A stretch of DNA of 64,000 nt from Ptiloglossa arizonensis (GCF_051014685.1 NW_027479474.1:52175-116174); one strand, 5' to 3'. Shown: positions 1 through 13,330, numbered from the stretch's first letter. Made by a program: numbers and translations. Notes: generated by a model from the letters alone, not told the origin.

Positions 1-177
1 TTTGAAGCCAAGAAATGGTTGAGAAGGCAAAAAATTTTTCGCAATTCTGCTGCTCCAAACGCTTAACCAGAATGGGCTAAGGAAAAGATACACATACCGC
101 TGTAATCGGGCGAGTTTCTACTTTCAGACACAACAGGAATTTTTGGGTTAGGTCAATCCGTTCGCAAGATATGGGAG
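1..177 (+). repeat. First complete monomer (reference register)
   Basis: This copy defines the register used throughout. It carries GGGCTAAGG at 74 in place of the usual GGCCTAGGG, and GACACAACAGG near its 3' third. The next monomer (178-354) shares both variants and is nearly identical. The same variant pair recurs at 1489 and 2374, which are 885 bp apart. The window therefore opens inside an array rather than at its edge. Confidence 0.9.
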
Positions 178-708
178 TTTGAAGCCAAGAAATGGTTGAG
201 AAGGCAAAAAATTTTTCGCAATTCTGCTGCTCCAAACGCTTAACCAGAATGGGCTAAGGAAAAGATACACATACCGCTGTAATCGGGCGAGTTTCTACTT
301 TCAGACACAACAGGAATTTTTGGGTTAGGTCAATCCGTTCGCGAGATATGGGAGTTTGAAGCCAAGAAATGGTTGAGAAGACAACAAATTTTTCGCAATT
401 CTGCTGCTCCAAACGCTTAACCGGAATGGCCTTGGGAAAAAATACACATACCGTTGTAATCGGGCGGGTTTCTACTTTCAGATGCAATAGGAACTTTTTG
501 GTTAGGTCAATCCGTTCGCGAGATATGGGAGTTTGAAGACAAGAAATGGTTGAGAAGGCAAAAAATTTTTCGCAATTCTGCTGCTCCAAGAGCTTAACCA
601 GAATGGCCTAGGGAAAAAATACACATACCGTTGTAATCGGGCGGGTTTCTACTTTCAGATGCAATAGGAATTTTTGGATTAGGTTAATCCGTTCGCGAGA
701 TATGGGAG

Positions 709-884
709 TTTGAGCCAAGAAATGGTTGAGAAGGCAAAAAATTTTTCGCAATTCTGCTGCTCCAAACGCTTAACCAGAATGGCCTAGGGGAAAAATACAC
801 ATAACGCTGTAATCGGGCGAGTTTCTACTTTCAGATGCAATAGGAATTTTTGCGTTAGGTCAATCCGTTCGCGAGATATGGGAG
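709..884 (+). repeat. 176-bp monomer (one-base deletion)
   Basis: One A of the GAAGCC near the monomer start is missing, giving TTTGAGCC at 709. The register shifts by -1 from here until 16461. This is one of six 176-bp monomers in the window. Confidence 0.9.
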
Positions 885-1061
885 TTTGAAGCTAAGAAAT
901 GGTTGAGAAGGCAAAAAACTTTTCGCAATTCTGCTGCTCCAAACGCTTAACAAGAATGGCCTAGGGAAAAAAAACACATACCGTTGTAATCGGGCGAGTT
1001 TCTACTTTCAGATGCAACAGGAATTTTTGGGTTAGGTCAATCCGTTCGCGAGATATGGGAG

Positions 1062-2490
1062 TTTGAAGCTAAGAAATGGTTGAGAAGACAACAAATTTTT
1101 CGCACTTCTGCTGCTCCAAACGCTCAACCAGGATGGGCCAGGGAAAAAATACACATACCGTTGTAATCGTGCGAGTTTCTACTTTCAGATGCAATTGGAA
1201 TTTTTGGGTTAGGTCAATCCGTTCGCGAGGTATGGGAGTTTGAAGCCAAGAAATGGTTGAGAAGGCAATAAATTTTTCGCAATTCTGCTGCTCCAAACGC
1301 TTAACCAGAATGGCCTAGGGAAAAAATACACATACCGCTGTAATCGGGCGAGTTTCTACTTTCAGATGCAATAGGAATTTTTGGGTTAGGTCAAACCGTT
1401 CGCGAGATATGGGAGTTTGAAGCCAAGAAATGGTTGAGAAGGCAAAAAATTTTTCGCAATTCTGCTGCTCCAAACGCTTAACCAGAATGGGCTAAGGAAA
1501 AGATACACATACCGCTGTAATCGGGCGAGTTTCTACTTTCAGACACAACAGGAATTTTTGGGTTAGGTCAATCCGTTCGCAAGATATGGGAGTTTGAAGC
1601 CAAGAAATGGTTGAGAAGGCAAAAAATTTTTCGCAATTCTGCTGCTCCAAACGCTTAACCAGAATGGCCTAGGGAAAAAATACACATACCGTTGTAATCG
1701 GGCGAGTTTCTACTTTCAGATGCAATTCGAATTTTTGGGTTAGGTCAATCCGTTCGCGAGATATGGGAGTTTGAAGCCAAGAAATGGTTGAGAAGGCAAA
1801 AAATTTTTCGCAATTCTGCTGCTCCAAACGGTTAACCAGAATGGCCTAGGGAGAAAATACACATACCCCTGTAATCGGGCTAGTTTCTACTTTCAGATGC
1901 AATAGGAATTTTTGGGTTAGGTCAATCCGTTCGCGAGATATGGGAGTTTGAAGCTAAGAAATGGTTGAGAAGACAACAAATTTTTCGCACTTCTGCTGCT
2001 CCGAACGCTCAACCAGGATGGGCCAGGGAAAAAATACACATACCGTTGTAATCGGGCGAGTTTCTACTTTCAGATGCAATTGGAATTTTTGGGTTAGGTC
2101 AATCCGTTCGCGAGATATGGGAGTTTGTATCCAAGAAATGGTTGAGAAGGCAATAAATTTTTCGCAATTCTGCTGCTCCAAACGCTTAACCAGAATGGCC
2201 TAGGGAAAAAATACACATACCGCTGTAATCGGGCGAGTTTCTACTTTCAGATGCAATAGGAATTTTTGGGTTAGGTCAAACCGTTCGCGAGATATGGGAG
2301 TTTGAAGCCAAGAAATGGTTGAGAAGGCAAAAAATTTTTCGCAATTCTGCTGCTCCAAACGCTTAACCAGAATGGGCTAAGGAAAAGATACACATACCGC
2401 TGTAATCGGGCGAGTTTCTACTTTCAGACACAACAGGAATTTTTGGGTTAGGTCAATCCGTTCGCGAGATATGGGAGTTTGAAGCCAAGA
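1062..2490 (+). repeat. Pentamer-spaced (885 bp) monomer trio, two copies
   Basis: Three consecutive monomers starting near 1062 recur 885 bp (5 monomers) later, from about 1947. Shared rare variants include GGGCCAGGG at about 1135 and 2020, GGCAATAAA at about 1266 and 2151, GTCAAACCG at about 1392 and 2277, and GGGCTAAGG at 1489 and 2374. The intervening monomers do not match at this offset, so this is a duplication remnant rather than a clean HOR. Confidence 0.75.
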
Positions 2491-2829
2491 AATGGTTGAG
2501 AAGACAACAAATTTTTCGCAATTCTGCTGCTCCAAACGCTTAACCAGAATGGCCTAGGGAAAAAATACACATACCGTTGTAATCGGGCGGGTTTCTACTT
2601 TCAGATGCAATAGGAATTTTTTGGTTAGGTCAATCCGTTCGCGAGATATGGGAGTTTGAAGACAAGAAATGGTTGAGAAGGCAAAAAATTTTTCGCAATT
2701 CTGCTGCTCCAAACGCTTAACCAGAATGGTCTAGGGAAAAAATACACATACCGTTGTAATCGGGCGAGTTTCTACTTTCAGATGCAATAGGAATTTTTGG
2801 GTTAGGTCAATCCGTTCGCGAGATATGGG

Positions 2830-4990
2830 AGTTTGAAGCCAAGAAATGGTTGAGAAGGCAAAAAATTTTTCGCAATTCTGCTGCTCCAAACGCTTAACCA
2901 GAATGGCCTAGGGAAAAAATACACATACCGTTGTAATCGGGCGAGTTTCTACTTTCAGATGCATCAGGAATTTTTGGGTTAGGTCAATCCGTTCGCGAGA
3001 TATGGGAGTTTGAAGCTAAGAAATGGTTGAGAAGACAACAAATTTTTCGCACTTCTGCTGCTCCAAACGCTTAACCAGAATGGTCTAGGGAAAAAATACA
3101 CATACCGTTGTAATCGGGCGAGCTTCTACTTTCAGATGCAATTCGAATTTTTGGGTTAGGTCAATCCGTTCGCGAGATATGGGAGTTTGAAGCCAAGAAA
3201 TGGTTGAGAAGGCAAAAAATTTTTCGCAATTCTGCTGCTCCAAACGCTTAACCAGAATGGCCTAGGGAAAAAATACACATACCTTTGTAATCGGGCGAGT
3301 TTCTACTTTCAGATGCAATAGGAATTTTTGGGTTAGGTCAATCCGTTCGCGAGATATGGGAGTTTGAAGCCAAGAAATGGTTGAGAAGGCAAAAAATTTT
3401 TCGCAATTCTGCTGCTCCAAACGCTTAACCAGAATGGCCTAGGGAAAAAATACACATACCGTTGTAATCGGGCGAGATTCGACTTTCAGATGCAATAGGA
3501 ATTTTTGGGTTAGGTCAATCCGTTGGCGAGATATGGGAGTTTGAAGCTAAGAAATGGTTGAGAAGACAACAAATTTTTCGCACTTCTGCTGCTCCAAACG
3601 CTTAACCAGAATGGTCTAGGGAAAAAATACACATACCGTTGTAATCGGGCGAGCTTCTACTTTCAGATGCAATTCGAATTTTTGGGTTAGGTCAATCCGT
3701 TCGCGAGATATGGGAGTTTGAAGACAAGAAATGGTTGAGAAGGCAAAAAATTTTACGCAATTCTGCTGCTCCAAACGCTTAACCAGAATTGCCTAGGGAA
3801 AAAATACACATACCGCTGTAATCGGGCGAGTTTCTACTTTCAGATGCAATAGGAATTTTTGGGTTATGTCAATCCGTTCGCGAGATATGGGAGTTTGAAG
3901 CCAAGAAATGGTTGAGAAGGCAAAAAATTTTTCGCAATTCTGCTGCTCCAAACGCTTAACCAGAATGGCCTAGGGAAAAAATACACATACCGTTGTAATC
4001 GGGCGAGTTTCTACTTTCAGATGCATCAGGAATTTTTGGGTTAGGTCAATCCGTTCGCGAGATATGGGAGTTTGAAGCTAAGAAATGGTTGAGAAGACAA
4101 CAAATTTTTCGCACTTCTGCTGCTCCAAACGCTTAACCAGAATGGTCTAGGGAAAAAATACACATACCGTTGTAATCGGGCGAGCTTCTACTTTCAGATG
4201 CAATTCGAATTTTTGGGTTAGGTCAATCCGTTCGCGAGATATGGGAGTTTGAAGCCAAGAAATGGTTGAGAAGGCAAAAAATTTTTCGCAATTCTGCTGC
4301 TCCAAACGCTTAACCAGAATGGCCTAGGGAAAAAATACACATACCTTTGTAATCGGGCGAGTTTCTACTTTCAGATGCAATAGGAATTTTTGGGTTAGGT
4401 CAATCCGTTCGCGAGATATGGGAGTTTGAAGCCAAGAAATGGTTGAGAAGGCAAAAAATTTTTCGCAATTCTGCTGCTCCAAACGCTTAACCAGAATGGC
4501 CTAGGGAAAAAATACACATACCGTTGTAATCGGGCGAGATTCGACTTTCAGATGCAATAGGAATTTTTGGGTTAGGTCAATCCGTTGGCGAGATATGGGA
4601 GTTTGAAGCTAAGAAATGGTTGAGAAGACAACAAATTTTTCGCACTTCTGCTGCTCCAAACGCTTAACCAGAATGGTCTAGGGAAAAAATACACATACCG
4701 TTGTAATCGGGCGAGCTTCTACTTTCAGATGCAATTCGAATTTTTGGGTTAGGTCAATCCGTTCGCGAGATATGGGAGTTTGAAGACAAGAAATGGTTGA
4801 GAAGGCAAAAAATTTTACGCAATTCTGCTGCTCCAAACGCTTAACCAGAATTGCCTAGGGAAAAAATACACATACCGCTGTAATCGGGCGAGTTTCTACT
4901 TTCAGATGCAATAGGAATTTTTGGGTTATGTCAATCCGTTCGCGAGATATGGGAGTTTGAAGCCAAGAAATGGTTGAGAAGGCAAAAAAT
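2830..4990 (+). repeat. 6-monomer (1062 bp) HOR, two tandem copies
   Basis: Two consecutive 1062-bp units share rare variants in the same order. GATGCATCAGG occurs about 2958 and 4020, the CGTTGGCGAG variant at 3521 and 4583, and TTTTACGC at 3751 and 4813. Both units contain the GCTAAG/AGACAAC monomer type twice. The copies look almost identical, which points to recent unequal exchange. Confidence 0.85.
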
Positions 4991-6860
4991 TTTTCGCAAT
5001 TCTTCTGCTCCAAACGCTTAACAGGAATGGCCTAGGGAAAAAATACACATACCGTTGTAATCGGGCGAGTTTCTACTTTCAGATGCAACAGGAATTTTTG
5101 GGTTAGGTCAATCCGTTCGCGAGATATGGGAGTTTGAAGCCAAGAAATGGTTGAGAAGGCAAAAAATTTTTCGCAATTCTGCTGCTCCAAACGCTTAACC
5201 AGAATGGCCTAGGGAAAAAATACACATACCGTTGTAATCGGGCGAGTTTCTACTTTCAGACGCAAAAGGCATTTTTGGGTTAGGTCAATCCGTTCGCGAG
5301 ATATGGGAGTTTGAAGCCAAGAAGTGGTTGAGAAGGCAAAAAATTTTTCGCAATTCTGCTGCTCCAAACGCTTAACCAGAGTGGCCAAGGGAAAAAATAC
5401 ACATACCGTTGTAATCGGGCGAGTTTCTTCTTTCAGATGCAATAGGAATTTTTGGGTTAGGTCAATCCGTTCGCGAGATATGGGAGTTTGAAGCCAAGAA
5501 ATGGTTGAGAAGGCAAAAAATTTTTCGCAATTCTGCTGCTCCAAATGCTTAACCAGAATGGCCTAGGGAAAAAATACACATACCGTTGTAATCGGGCGAG
5601 TTTCTACTTTCAGATGCAATAGGAATTTTTGGGTTAGGTCAATCCGTTCGCGAGATATGGGAGTTTGAAGCCAAGAAATGGTTGAGAAGGCAAAAAATTT
5701 TTCGCAATTCTGCTGCTCCAATCGCTTAACCAGAATGGCCTAGGGAAAAAATACACATACCGTTGTAATCGGGCGAGCTTCTACTTTCAGATGCAATTCG
5801 AATTTTTGGGTTAGGTCAATCCGTTCGCGAGATATGGGAGTTTGAAGACAAGAAATGGTTGAGAAGGCAAAAAATTTTACGCAATTCTGCTGCTCCAAAC
5901 GCTTAACCAGAATTGCCTAGGGAAAAAATACACATACCGCTGTAATCGGGCGAGTTTCTACTTTCAGATGCAATAGGAATTTTTGGGTTATGTCAATCCG
6001 TTCGCGAGATATGGGAGTTTGAAGCCAAGAAATGGTTGAGAAGGCAAAAAATTTTTCGCAATTCTTCTGCTCCAAACGCTTAACAGGAATGGCCTAGGGA
6101 AAAAATACACATACCGTTGTAATCGGGCGAGTTTCTACTTTCAGATGCAACAGGAATTTTTGGGTTAGGTCAATCCGTTCGCGAGATATGGGAGTTTGAA
6201 GCCAAGAAATGGTTGAGAAGGCAAAAAATTTTTCGCAATTCTGCTGCTCCAAACGCTTAACCAGAATGGCCTAGGGAAAAAATACACATACCGTTGTAAT
6301 CGGGCGAGTTTCTACTTTCAGACGCAAAAGGCATTTTTGGGTTAGGTCAATCCGTTCGCGAGATATGGGAGTTTGAAGCCAAGAAGTGGTTGAGAAGGCA
6401 AAAAATTTTTCGCAATTCTGCTGCTCCAAACGCTTAACCAGAGTGGCCAAGGGAAAAAATACACATACCGTTGTAATCGGGCCAGTTTCTTCTTTCAGAT
6501 GCAATAGGAATTTTTGGGTTAGGTCAATCCGTTCGCGAGATATGGGAGTTTGAAGCCAAGAAATGGTTGAGAAGGCAAAAAATTTTTCGCAATTCTGCTG
6601 CTCCAAACGCTTAACCAGAATGGCCTAGGGAAAAAATACACATACCGTTGTAATCGGGCGAGTTTCTACTTTCAGATGCAATAGGAATTTTTGGGTTAGG
6701 TCAATCCGTTCGCGAGATATGGGAGTTTGAAGCCAAGAAATGGTTGAGAAGGCAAAAAATTTTTCGCAATTCTGCTGCTCCAATCGCTTAACCAGAATGG
6801 CCTAGGGAAAAAATACACATACCGTTGTAATCGGGCGAGTTTCTACTTTCAGATGCAATA
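4690..6860 (+). repeat. Second 1062-bp hexamer pair, overlapping the first
   Basis: A 1062-bp offset also links about 4690-5800 with 5755-6860. The marker TTTTACGC is at 4813 and 5875, and CGCAAAAGG at 5261 and 6323. Two or three of the monomers differ from those of the preceding hexamer pair, so the period was kept while the content changed. The unit feeds into the 14-monomer repeat that follows. Confidence 0.8.
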
Positions 6861-9800
6861 GGAATTTTTGGGTTAGGTCAATCTGTTCGCGAGATATGGG
6901 AGTTTGAAGCCAAGAAATGGTTGAGAAGGCAAAAAATTTTTCGCAATTCTGCTGCTCCAAACGCTTAACCAGAGTGGCCAAGGGAAAAAATACACATACC
7001 GTTGTAATCGGGCGAGTTTCTTCTTTCAGATGCAATAGGAATTTTTGGGTTAGGTCAATCCGTTCGCGAGATATGGGAGTTTGAAGCCAAGAAATGGTTG
7101 AGAAGGCAAAAAATTTTTCGCAATTCTGCTGCTCCAAACGCTTAACCAGAATGGCCTAGGGAAAAAATACACATACCGTTGTAATCGGGCGAGTTTCTAC
7201 CTTCAGATGCAATAGGAATTTTTGGGTTAGGTCAATCCGTTCGCGAGATATGGGAGTTTGAAGCCAAGAAATGGTTGAGAAGGCAAAAAATTTTTCGCAA
7301 TTCTGCTGCTCCAATCGCTTAACCAGAATGGCCTAGGGAAAAAATACACATACCGTTGTAATCGGGCGAGTTTCTACTTTCAGATGCAATAGGAATTTTT
7401 GGGTTAGGTCAATCCGTTCGCGAGATATGGGAGTTTGAAGCCAAGAAATGGTTGAGAAGGCAAAAAATTTTCCGCAATTCTGCTGCTCCAAACGCTTAAC
7501 AAGAATGGCCTAGGGAAAAAATACAAATACCGTTGTAATCGGGCGAGTTTCTACTTTCAGATGCAACAGGAATTTTTGGATTAGGTCAATCCGTTCGCGA
7601 GATATGGGAGTTTGAAGCAAAGAAATGGTTGAGAAGGCAAAAAATTTGTCGCAATTCTGCTGCTCCAAACGCTTAACCAGAATGGCCTAGGGAAAAAATA
7701 CACATACCGTTGTAATCGGGCGAGTTTCTACTTTCAGATGCAATTCGAATTTTTGGGTTAGGTCAATCCGTTCGCGAGATATGGGAGTTTGAAGCCAAGA
7801 AATGGTTGAGAAGGCAAAAAATTTTACGCAATTCTGCTGCTCCAAACGCTTAACCAGAATTGCCTAGGGAAAAAATACACATACCGCTGTAATCGGGCGA
7901 GTTTCTACTTTCAGATGCAATAGGAATTTTTGGGTTATGTCAATCCGTTCGCGAGATATGGGAGTTTGAAGCCAAGAAATGGTTGAGAAGGCAAAAAATT
8001 TTTCGCAATTCTTCTGCTCCAAACGCTTAACAGGAATGGCCTAGGGAAAAAATACACATACCGTTGTAATCGGGCGAGTTTCTTCTTTCAGATGCAAGAG
8101 GAATTTTTGGGTTAGGTCAATCCGTTCGCGAGATATGGGAGTTTGAAGCCAAGAAATGGTTGAGAAGGCAAAAAATGTTTCGCAATTCTGCTGCTCCAAA
8201 CGCTTAACCAGAATGGCCTAGGGAAAAAATACACATACCGTTGTAATCGGGCGAGTTTCTACTTTCAGATGCAATAGGAATTTTTGGGTTAGGTCAATCC
8301 GTTCGCGAGATATGGGAGTTTGAAGCCAAGAAATGGTTGAGAAGGCAAAAAATTTTTCGCAATTCTGCTGCTCCAAACGCTTAACCAGAATTGCCTAGGG
8401 AAAAAATACACATACCGCTGTAATCGGGCGAGTTTCTACTTTCAGATGCAATAGGAATTTTTGGGTTATGTCAATCCGTTCGCGAGATATGGTAGTTTGA
8501 AGCCAAGAAATGGTTGAGAAGGCAAAAAATTTTTCGCAATTCTTCTGCTCCAAACGCTTAACAGGAATGGCCTAGGGAAAAAATACACATACCGTTGTAA
8601 TCGGGCGAGTTTCTACTTTCAGATGCAACAGGAATTTTTGGGTTAGGTCAATCCGTTCGCGAGATATGGGAGTTTGAAGCCAAGAAATGGTTGAGAAGGC
8701 AAAAAATTTTTCGCAATTCTGCTGCTCCAAACGCTTAACCAGAATGGCCTAGGGAAAAAATACACATACCGTTGTAATCGGGCGAGTTTCTACTTTCAGA
8801 CGCAAAAGGCATTTTTGGGTTAGGTCAATCCGTTCGCGAGATATGGGAGTTTGAAGCCAAGAAGTGGTTGAGAAGGCAAAAAATTTTTCGCAATTCTGCT
8901 GCTCCAAACGCTTAACCAGAGTGACCAAGGGAAAAAATACACATACCGTTGTAATCGGGCCAGTTTCTTCTTTCAGATGCAATAGGAATTTTTGGGTTAG
9001 GTCAATCCGTTCGCGAGATATGGGAGTTTGAAGCCAAGAAATGGTTGAGAAGGCAAAAAATTTTTCGCAATTCTGCTGCTCCAAACGCTTAACCAGAATG
9101 GCCTAGGGAAAAAATACACATACCGTTGTAATCGGGCGAGTTTCTACTTTCAGATGCAATAGGAATTTTTGGGTTAGGTCAATCCGTTCGCGAGATATGG
9201 GAGTTTGAAGCCAAGAAATGGTTGAGAAGGCAAAAAATTTTTCGCAATTCTGCTGCTCCAATCGCTTAACCAGAATGGCCTAGGGAAAAAATACACATAC
9301 CGTTGTAATCGGGCGAGTTTCTACTTTCAGATGCAATAGGAATTTTTGGGTTAGGTCAATCTGTTCGCGAGATATGGGAGTTTGAAGCCAAGAAATGGTT
9401 GAGAAGGCAAAAAATTTTTCGCAATTCTGCTGCTCCAAACGCTTAACCAGAGTGGCCAAGGGAAAAAATACACATACCGTTGTAATCGGGCGAGTTTCTT
9501 CTTTCAGATGCAATAGGAATTTTTGGGTTAGGTCAATCCGTTCGCGAGATATGGGAGTTTGAAGCCAAGAAATGGTTGAGAAGGCAAAAAATTTTTCGCA
9601 ATTCTGCTGCTCCAAACGCTTAACCAGAATGGCCTAGGGAAAAAATACACATACCGTTGTAATCGGGCGAGTTTCTACTTTCAGATGCAATAGGAATTTT
9701 TGGGTTAGATCAATCCGTTCGCGAGATATGGGAGTTTGAAGCCAAGAAATGGTTGAGAAGGCAAAAAATTTTTCGCAATTCTGCTGCTCCAATCGCTTAA

Positions 9801-10860
9801 CCAGAATGGCCTAGGGAAAAAATACACATACCGTTGTAATCGGGCGAGTTTCTACTTTCAGATGCAATAGGAATTTTTGGGTTAGGTCAATCCGTTCGCG
9901 AGATATGGGAGTTTGAAGCCAAGAAATGGTTGAGAAGGCAAAAAATTTTCCGCAATTCTGCTGCTCCAAACGCTTAACAAGAATGGCCTAGGGAAAAAAT
10001 ACAAATACCGTTGTAATCGGGCGAGTTTCTACTTTCAGATGCAACAGGAATTTTTGGATTAGGTCAATCCGTTCGCGAGATATGGGAGTTTGAAGCAAAG
10101 AAATGGTTGAGAAGGCAAAAAATTTGTCGCAATTCTGCTGCTCCAAACGCTTAACCAGAATGGCCTAGGGAAAAAATACACATACCGTTGTAATCGGGCG
10201 AGTTTCTACTTTCAGATGCAATTCGAATTTTTGGGTTAGGTCAATCCGTTCGCGAGATATGGGAGTTTGAAGCCAAGAAATGGTTGAGAAGGCAAAAAAT
10301 TTTACGCAATTCTGCTGCTCCAAACGCTTAACCAGAATTGCCTAGGGAAAAAATACACATACCGCTGTAATCGGGCGAGTTTCTACTTTCAGATGCAATA
10401 GGAATTTTTGGGTTATGTCAATCCGTTCGCGAGATATGGGAGTTTGAAGCCAAGAAATGGTTGAGAAGGCAAAAAATTTTTCGCAATTCTTCTGCTCCAA
10501 ACGCTTAACAGGAATGGCCTAGGGAAAAAATACACATACCGTTGTAATCGGGCGAGTTTCTTCTTTCAGATGCAAGAGGAATTTTTGGGTTAGGTCAATC
10601 CGTTCGCGAGATATGGGAGTTTGAAGCCAAGAAATGGTTGAGAAGGCAAAAAATGTTTCGCAATTCTGCTGCTCCAAACGCTTAACCAGAATGGCCTAGG
10701 GAAAAAATACACATACCGTTGTAATCGGGCGAGTTTCTACTTTCAGATGCAATAGGAATTTTTGGGTTAGGTCAATCCGTTCGCGAGATATGGGAGTTTG
10801 AAGCCAAGAAATGGTTGAGAAGGCAAAAAATTTTTCGCAATTCTGCTGCTCCAATCGCTT
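5900..10860 (+). repeat. 14-monomer (2478 bp) unit, two tandem copies
   Basis: Copy 1 (about 5900-8380) and copy 2 (about 8380-10860) are directly adjacent and match at an offset of exactly 2478 bp (14 x 177). Markers include CGCAAAAGG at 6323 and 8801, and CCAATCGC at 7311 and 9789. Both copies also share ATACAAATACC, AATTTGTCGC and GATGCAAGAGG in the same order. I saw only a few differences, such as GTGGCCAAGG versus GTGACCAAGG near 6430 and 8910, and GGGAG versus GGTAG near 8492. Recent segmental tandem duplication is inferred; an assembly expansion is the alternative. Confidence 0.87.
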
Positions 10861-12010
10861 AACCAGAATGGCCTAGGGAAAAAATACACATACCGTTGTA
10901 ATCGGGCGAGTTTCTACTTTCAGATGCAATAGGAATTATTGGGTTAGGTCAATCCGTTCGCGAGATATAGGAGTTTGAAGCCAAGAAATGGTTGAGAAGG
11001 CAAAAAATTTTTCGCAATTCTGCTGCTCCAAACGGTTAACCAGAATGGCCTAGGGAGAAAATACACATACCCCTGTAATCGGGCTAGTTTCTACTTTCAG
11101 ATGCAATAGGAATTTTTGGGTTAGGTCAATCCGTTCGCGAGATATGGGAGTTTGAAGCCAAGAAATGGTTGAGAAGGCAAAAAATTTTTCGCAATTCTGC
11201 TGCTCCAAACGCTTAACCAGAATGGCCTAGGGAAAAAATACACATACCGTTGTAATCGGGCGAGTTTCTACTTTCAGATGCAATAGGAATTTTTGGGTTA
11301 GATCAATCCGTTCGCGAGATATGGGAGTTTGAAGCCAAGAAATGGTTGAGAAGGCAAAAAATTTTTCGCAATTCTGCTGCTCCAATCGCTTAACCAGAAT
11401 GGCCTAGGGAAAAAATACACATACCGTTGTAATCGGGCGAGTTTCTACTTTCAGATGCAATAGGAATTTTTGGGTTAGGTCAATCCGTTCGCGAGATATG
11501 GGAGTTTGAAGCCAAGAAATGGTTGAGAAGGCAAAAAATTTTCCGCAATTCTGCTGCTCCAAACGCTTAACAAGAATGGCCTAGGGAAAAAATACAAATA
11601 CCGTTGTAATCGGGCGAGTTTCTACTTTCAGATGCAACAGGAATTTTTGGATTAGGTCAATCCGTTCGCGAGATATGGGAGTTTGAAGCAAAGAAATGGT
11701 TGAGAAGGCAAAAAATTTGTCGCAATTCTGCTGCTCCAAACGCTTAACCAGAATGGCCTAGGGAAAAAATACACATACCGTTGTAATCGGGCGAGTTTCT
11801 ACTTTCAGATGCAATTCGAATTTTTGGGTTAGGTCAATCCGTTCGCGAGATATGGGAGTTTGAAGCCAAGAAATGGTTGAGAAGGCAAAAAATTTTACGC
11901 AATTCTGCTGCTCCAAACGCTTAACCAGAATTGCCTAGGGAAAAAATACACATACCGCTGTAATCGGGCGAGTTTCTACTTTCAGATGCAATAGGAATTT
12001 TTGGGTTAGG
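9590..12010 (+). repeat. 9-monomer (1593 bp) offset duplication
   Basis: Sequence from about 9590-10410 recurs at about 11180-12010. GGGTTAGATC lies at 9702 and 11295, exactly 9 x 177 bp apart, and the ATACAAATACC, AATTTGTCGC and TTTTACGC variants follow in the same order. At about 12010 the second copy switches into the CENP-B-box monomer. Between the copies, at 11070, sits the first of the clustered CCCCTG-type monomers. Confidence 0.8.
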
Positions 12011-13330
12011 TCAATCCGTTCGCGAGATACGGGAGTTTGAAGCTAAGAAATGGTTGAGAAGACCACAAATTTTTCGCACTTCTGCTGCTCCAAGCGCTTA
12101 ACCAGAATGGCCTAGGGAAAAAATACACATACCGTTGTAATCGGGCAAGATTCGAATTTCAGATGCAATAGGAATTTTTGGGTGAGGTCAATCCGTTCGC
12201 GAGATATGGGACTTTGAAACTAAGAAATGGTTGAGAAGACAACAAATTTTTCGCACTTCTGCTGCTCCAAACGCTTAACCAGAATGGCCTAGGAAAAAAA
12301 TACACATACCGTTGTAATCGGGCGAGTTTCTGCTTTCAGACGCAACAGGAATTTTTGGGTTAGGTCAATCCGTTCGCGAGATATGGGAGTTTGAAGCCAA
12401 GAAATGGTTGACAAGGCAAAAAATTTTTGGCAATTCTGCTGCTCCAAACGGTTAACCAGAATGGTCTAGGGAGAAAATACACATACCCCTGTAATCGGGC
12501 TAGTTTCTACTTTCAGATGCAATAGGAATTTTTGGGTTAGTTCAATCCGTTCGCGAGATATGGGAGTTTGAAGCCAAGAAATGGTTGAGAAGGCAAAAAA
12601 TTTTTCGCAATTCTGCTGCTCCAAACGCTTAACAAGAATGGCCTAGGGAAAAAATACACATACCGCTGTAATCGGGCGAGTTTCTACTTTCAGATGCAAT
12701 AGGAATTTTTGGGTTATGTCAATCCGTTCGCGAGATATGGGAGTTTGAAGCCAAGAAATGGTTGAGAAGGCAAAAAATTTTTCGCAATTCTTCTGCTCCA
12801 AACGCTTAACAGGAATGGCCTAGGGAAAAAATACACATACCGTTGTAATCGGGCGAGTTTCTTCTTTCAGATGCAATAGGAATTTTTGGGTTAGGTCAAT
12901 CCGTTCGCGAGATATGGGAGTTTGAAGCCAAGAAATGGTTGAGAAGGCAAAAAATGTTTCGCAATTCTGCTGCTCCAAACGCTTAACCAGAATGGCCTAG
13001 GGAAAAAATACACATACCGTTGTAATCGGGCGAGTTTCTACTTTCAGATGCAATAGGAATTTTTGGGTTAGGTCAATCCGTTCGCGAGATATGGGAGTTT
13101 GAAGCCAAGAAATGGTTGAGAAAGCAAAAAATTTTTCGCAATTCTGCTGCTCCAATCGCTTAACCAGAATGGCCTAGGGAAAAAATACACATACCGTTGT
13201 AATCGGGCGAGTTTCTACTTTCAGATGCAATAGGAATTTTTGGGTTAGGTCAATCCGTTCGCGAGATATGGGAGTTTGAAGCCAAGAAATGGTTGAGAAG
13301 GCAAAAAATTTTTCGCAATTCTGCTGCTCC
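12010..13330 (+). repeat. Box-monomer segment duplicated 7.26 kb downstream
   Basis: This stretch begins with a monomer whose CENP-B-box-like site is perfect. It continues with the ATTCGAATTTC, GGGTGAGGTC and GACTTTGAAAC variants, then TTGACAAGG with TTTTTGGCAATT. The same order recurs at about 19270-20590, at an offset of 7259 bp (41 monomers plus two extra bases contributed by two 178-bp monomers in between). The later copy reads GGGCGAGATTC where this one has GGGCAAGATTC near 12145. Confidence 0.8.
12018..12034 (+). other. CENP-B-box core match 1
   Basis: GTTCGCGAGATACGGGA matches all nine fixed positions of the CENP-B core motif nTTCGnnnnAnnCGGGn, and 12 of 17 positions of the canonical human box. 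The usual monomer has T instead of C at box position 13. The box monomer also carries GCTAAG and AGACCACAAA. Binding by a CENP-B-like protein is an inference. Confidence 0.6.

Noticed and set aside
254..589. Minus-strand open frames of 63-111 codons (for example 254-589, 5209-5544, 51762-52097, 54240-54575) as protein genes
   Set aside because: They are translations of the satellite itself. They repeat the same 59-residue period, begin and end wherever a start or stop happens to fall in the monomer, and have no independent coding signal.
1961..2203. Plus-strand open frame of 80 codons
   Set aside because: It lies entirely within satellite monomers and exists because local variants remove stops. 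The same holds for the one at 41294-41488.
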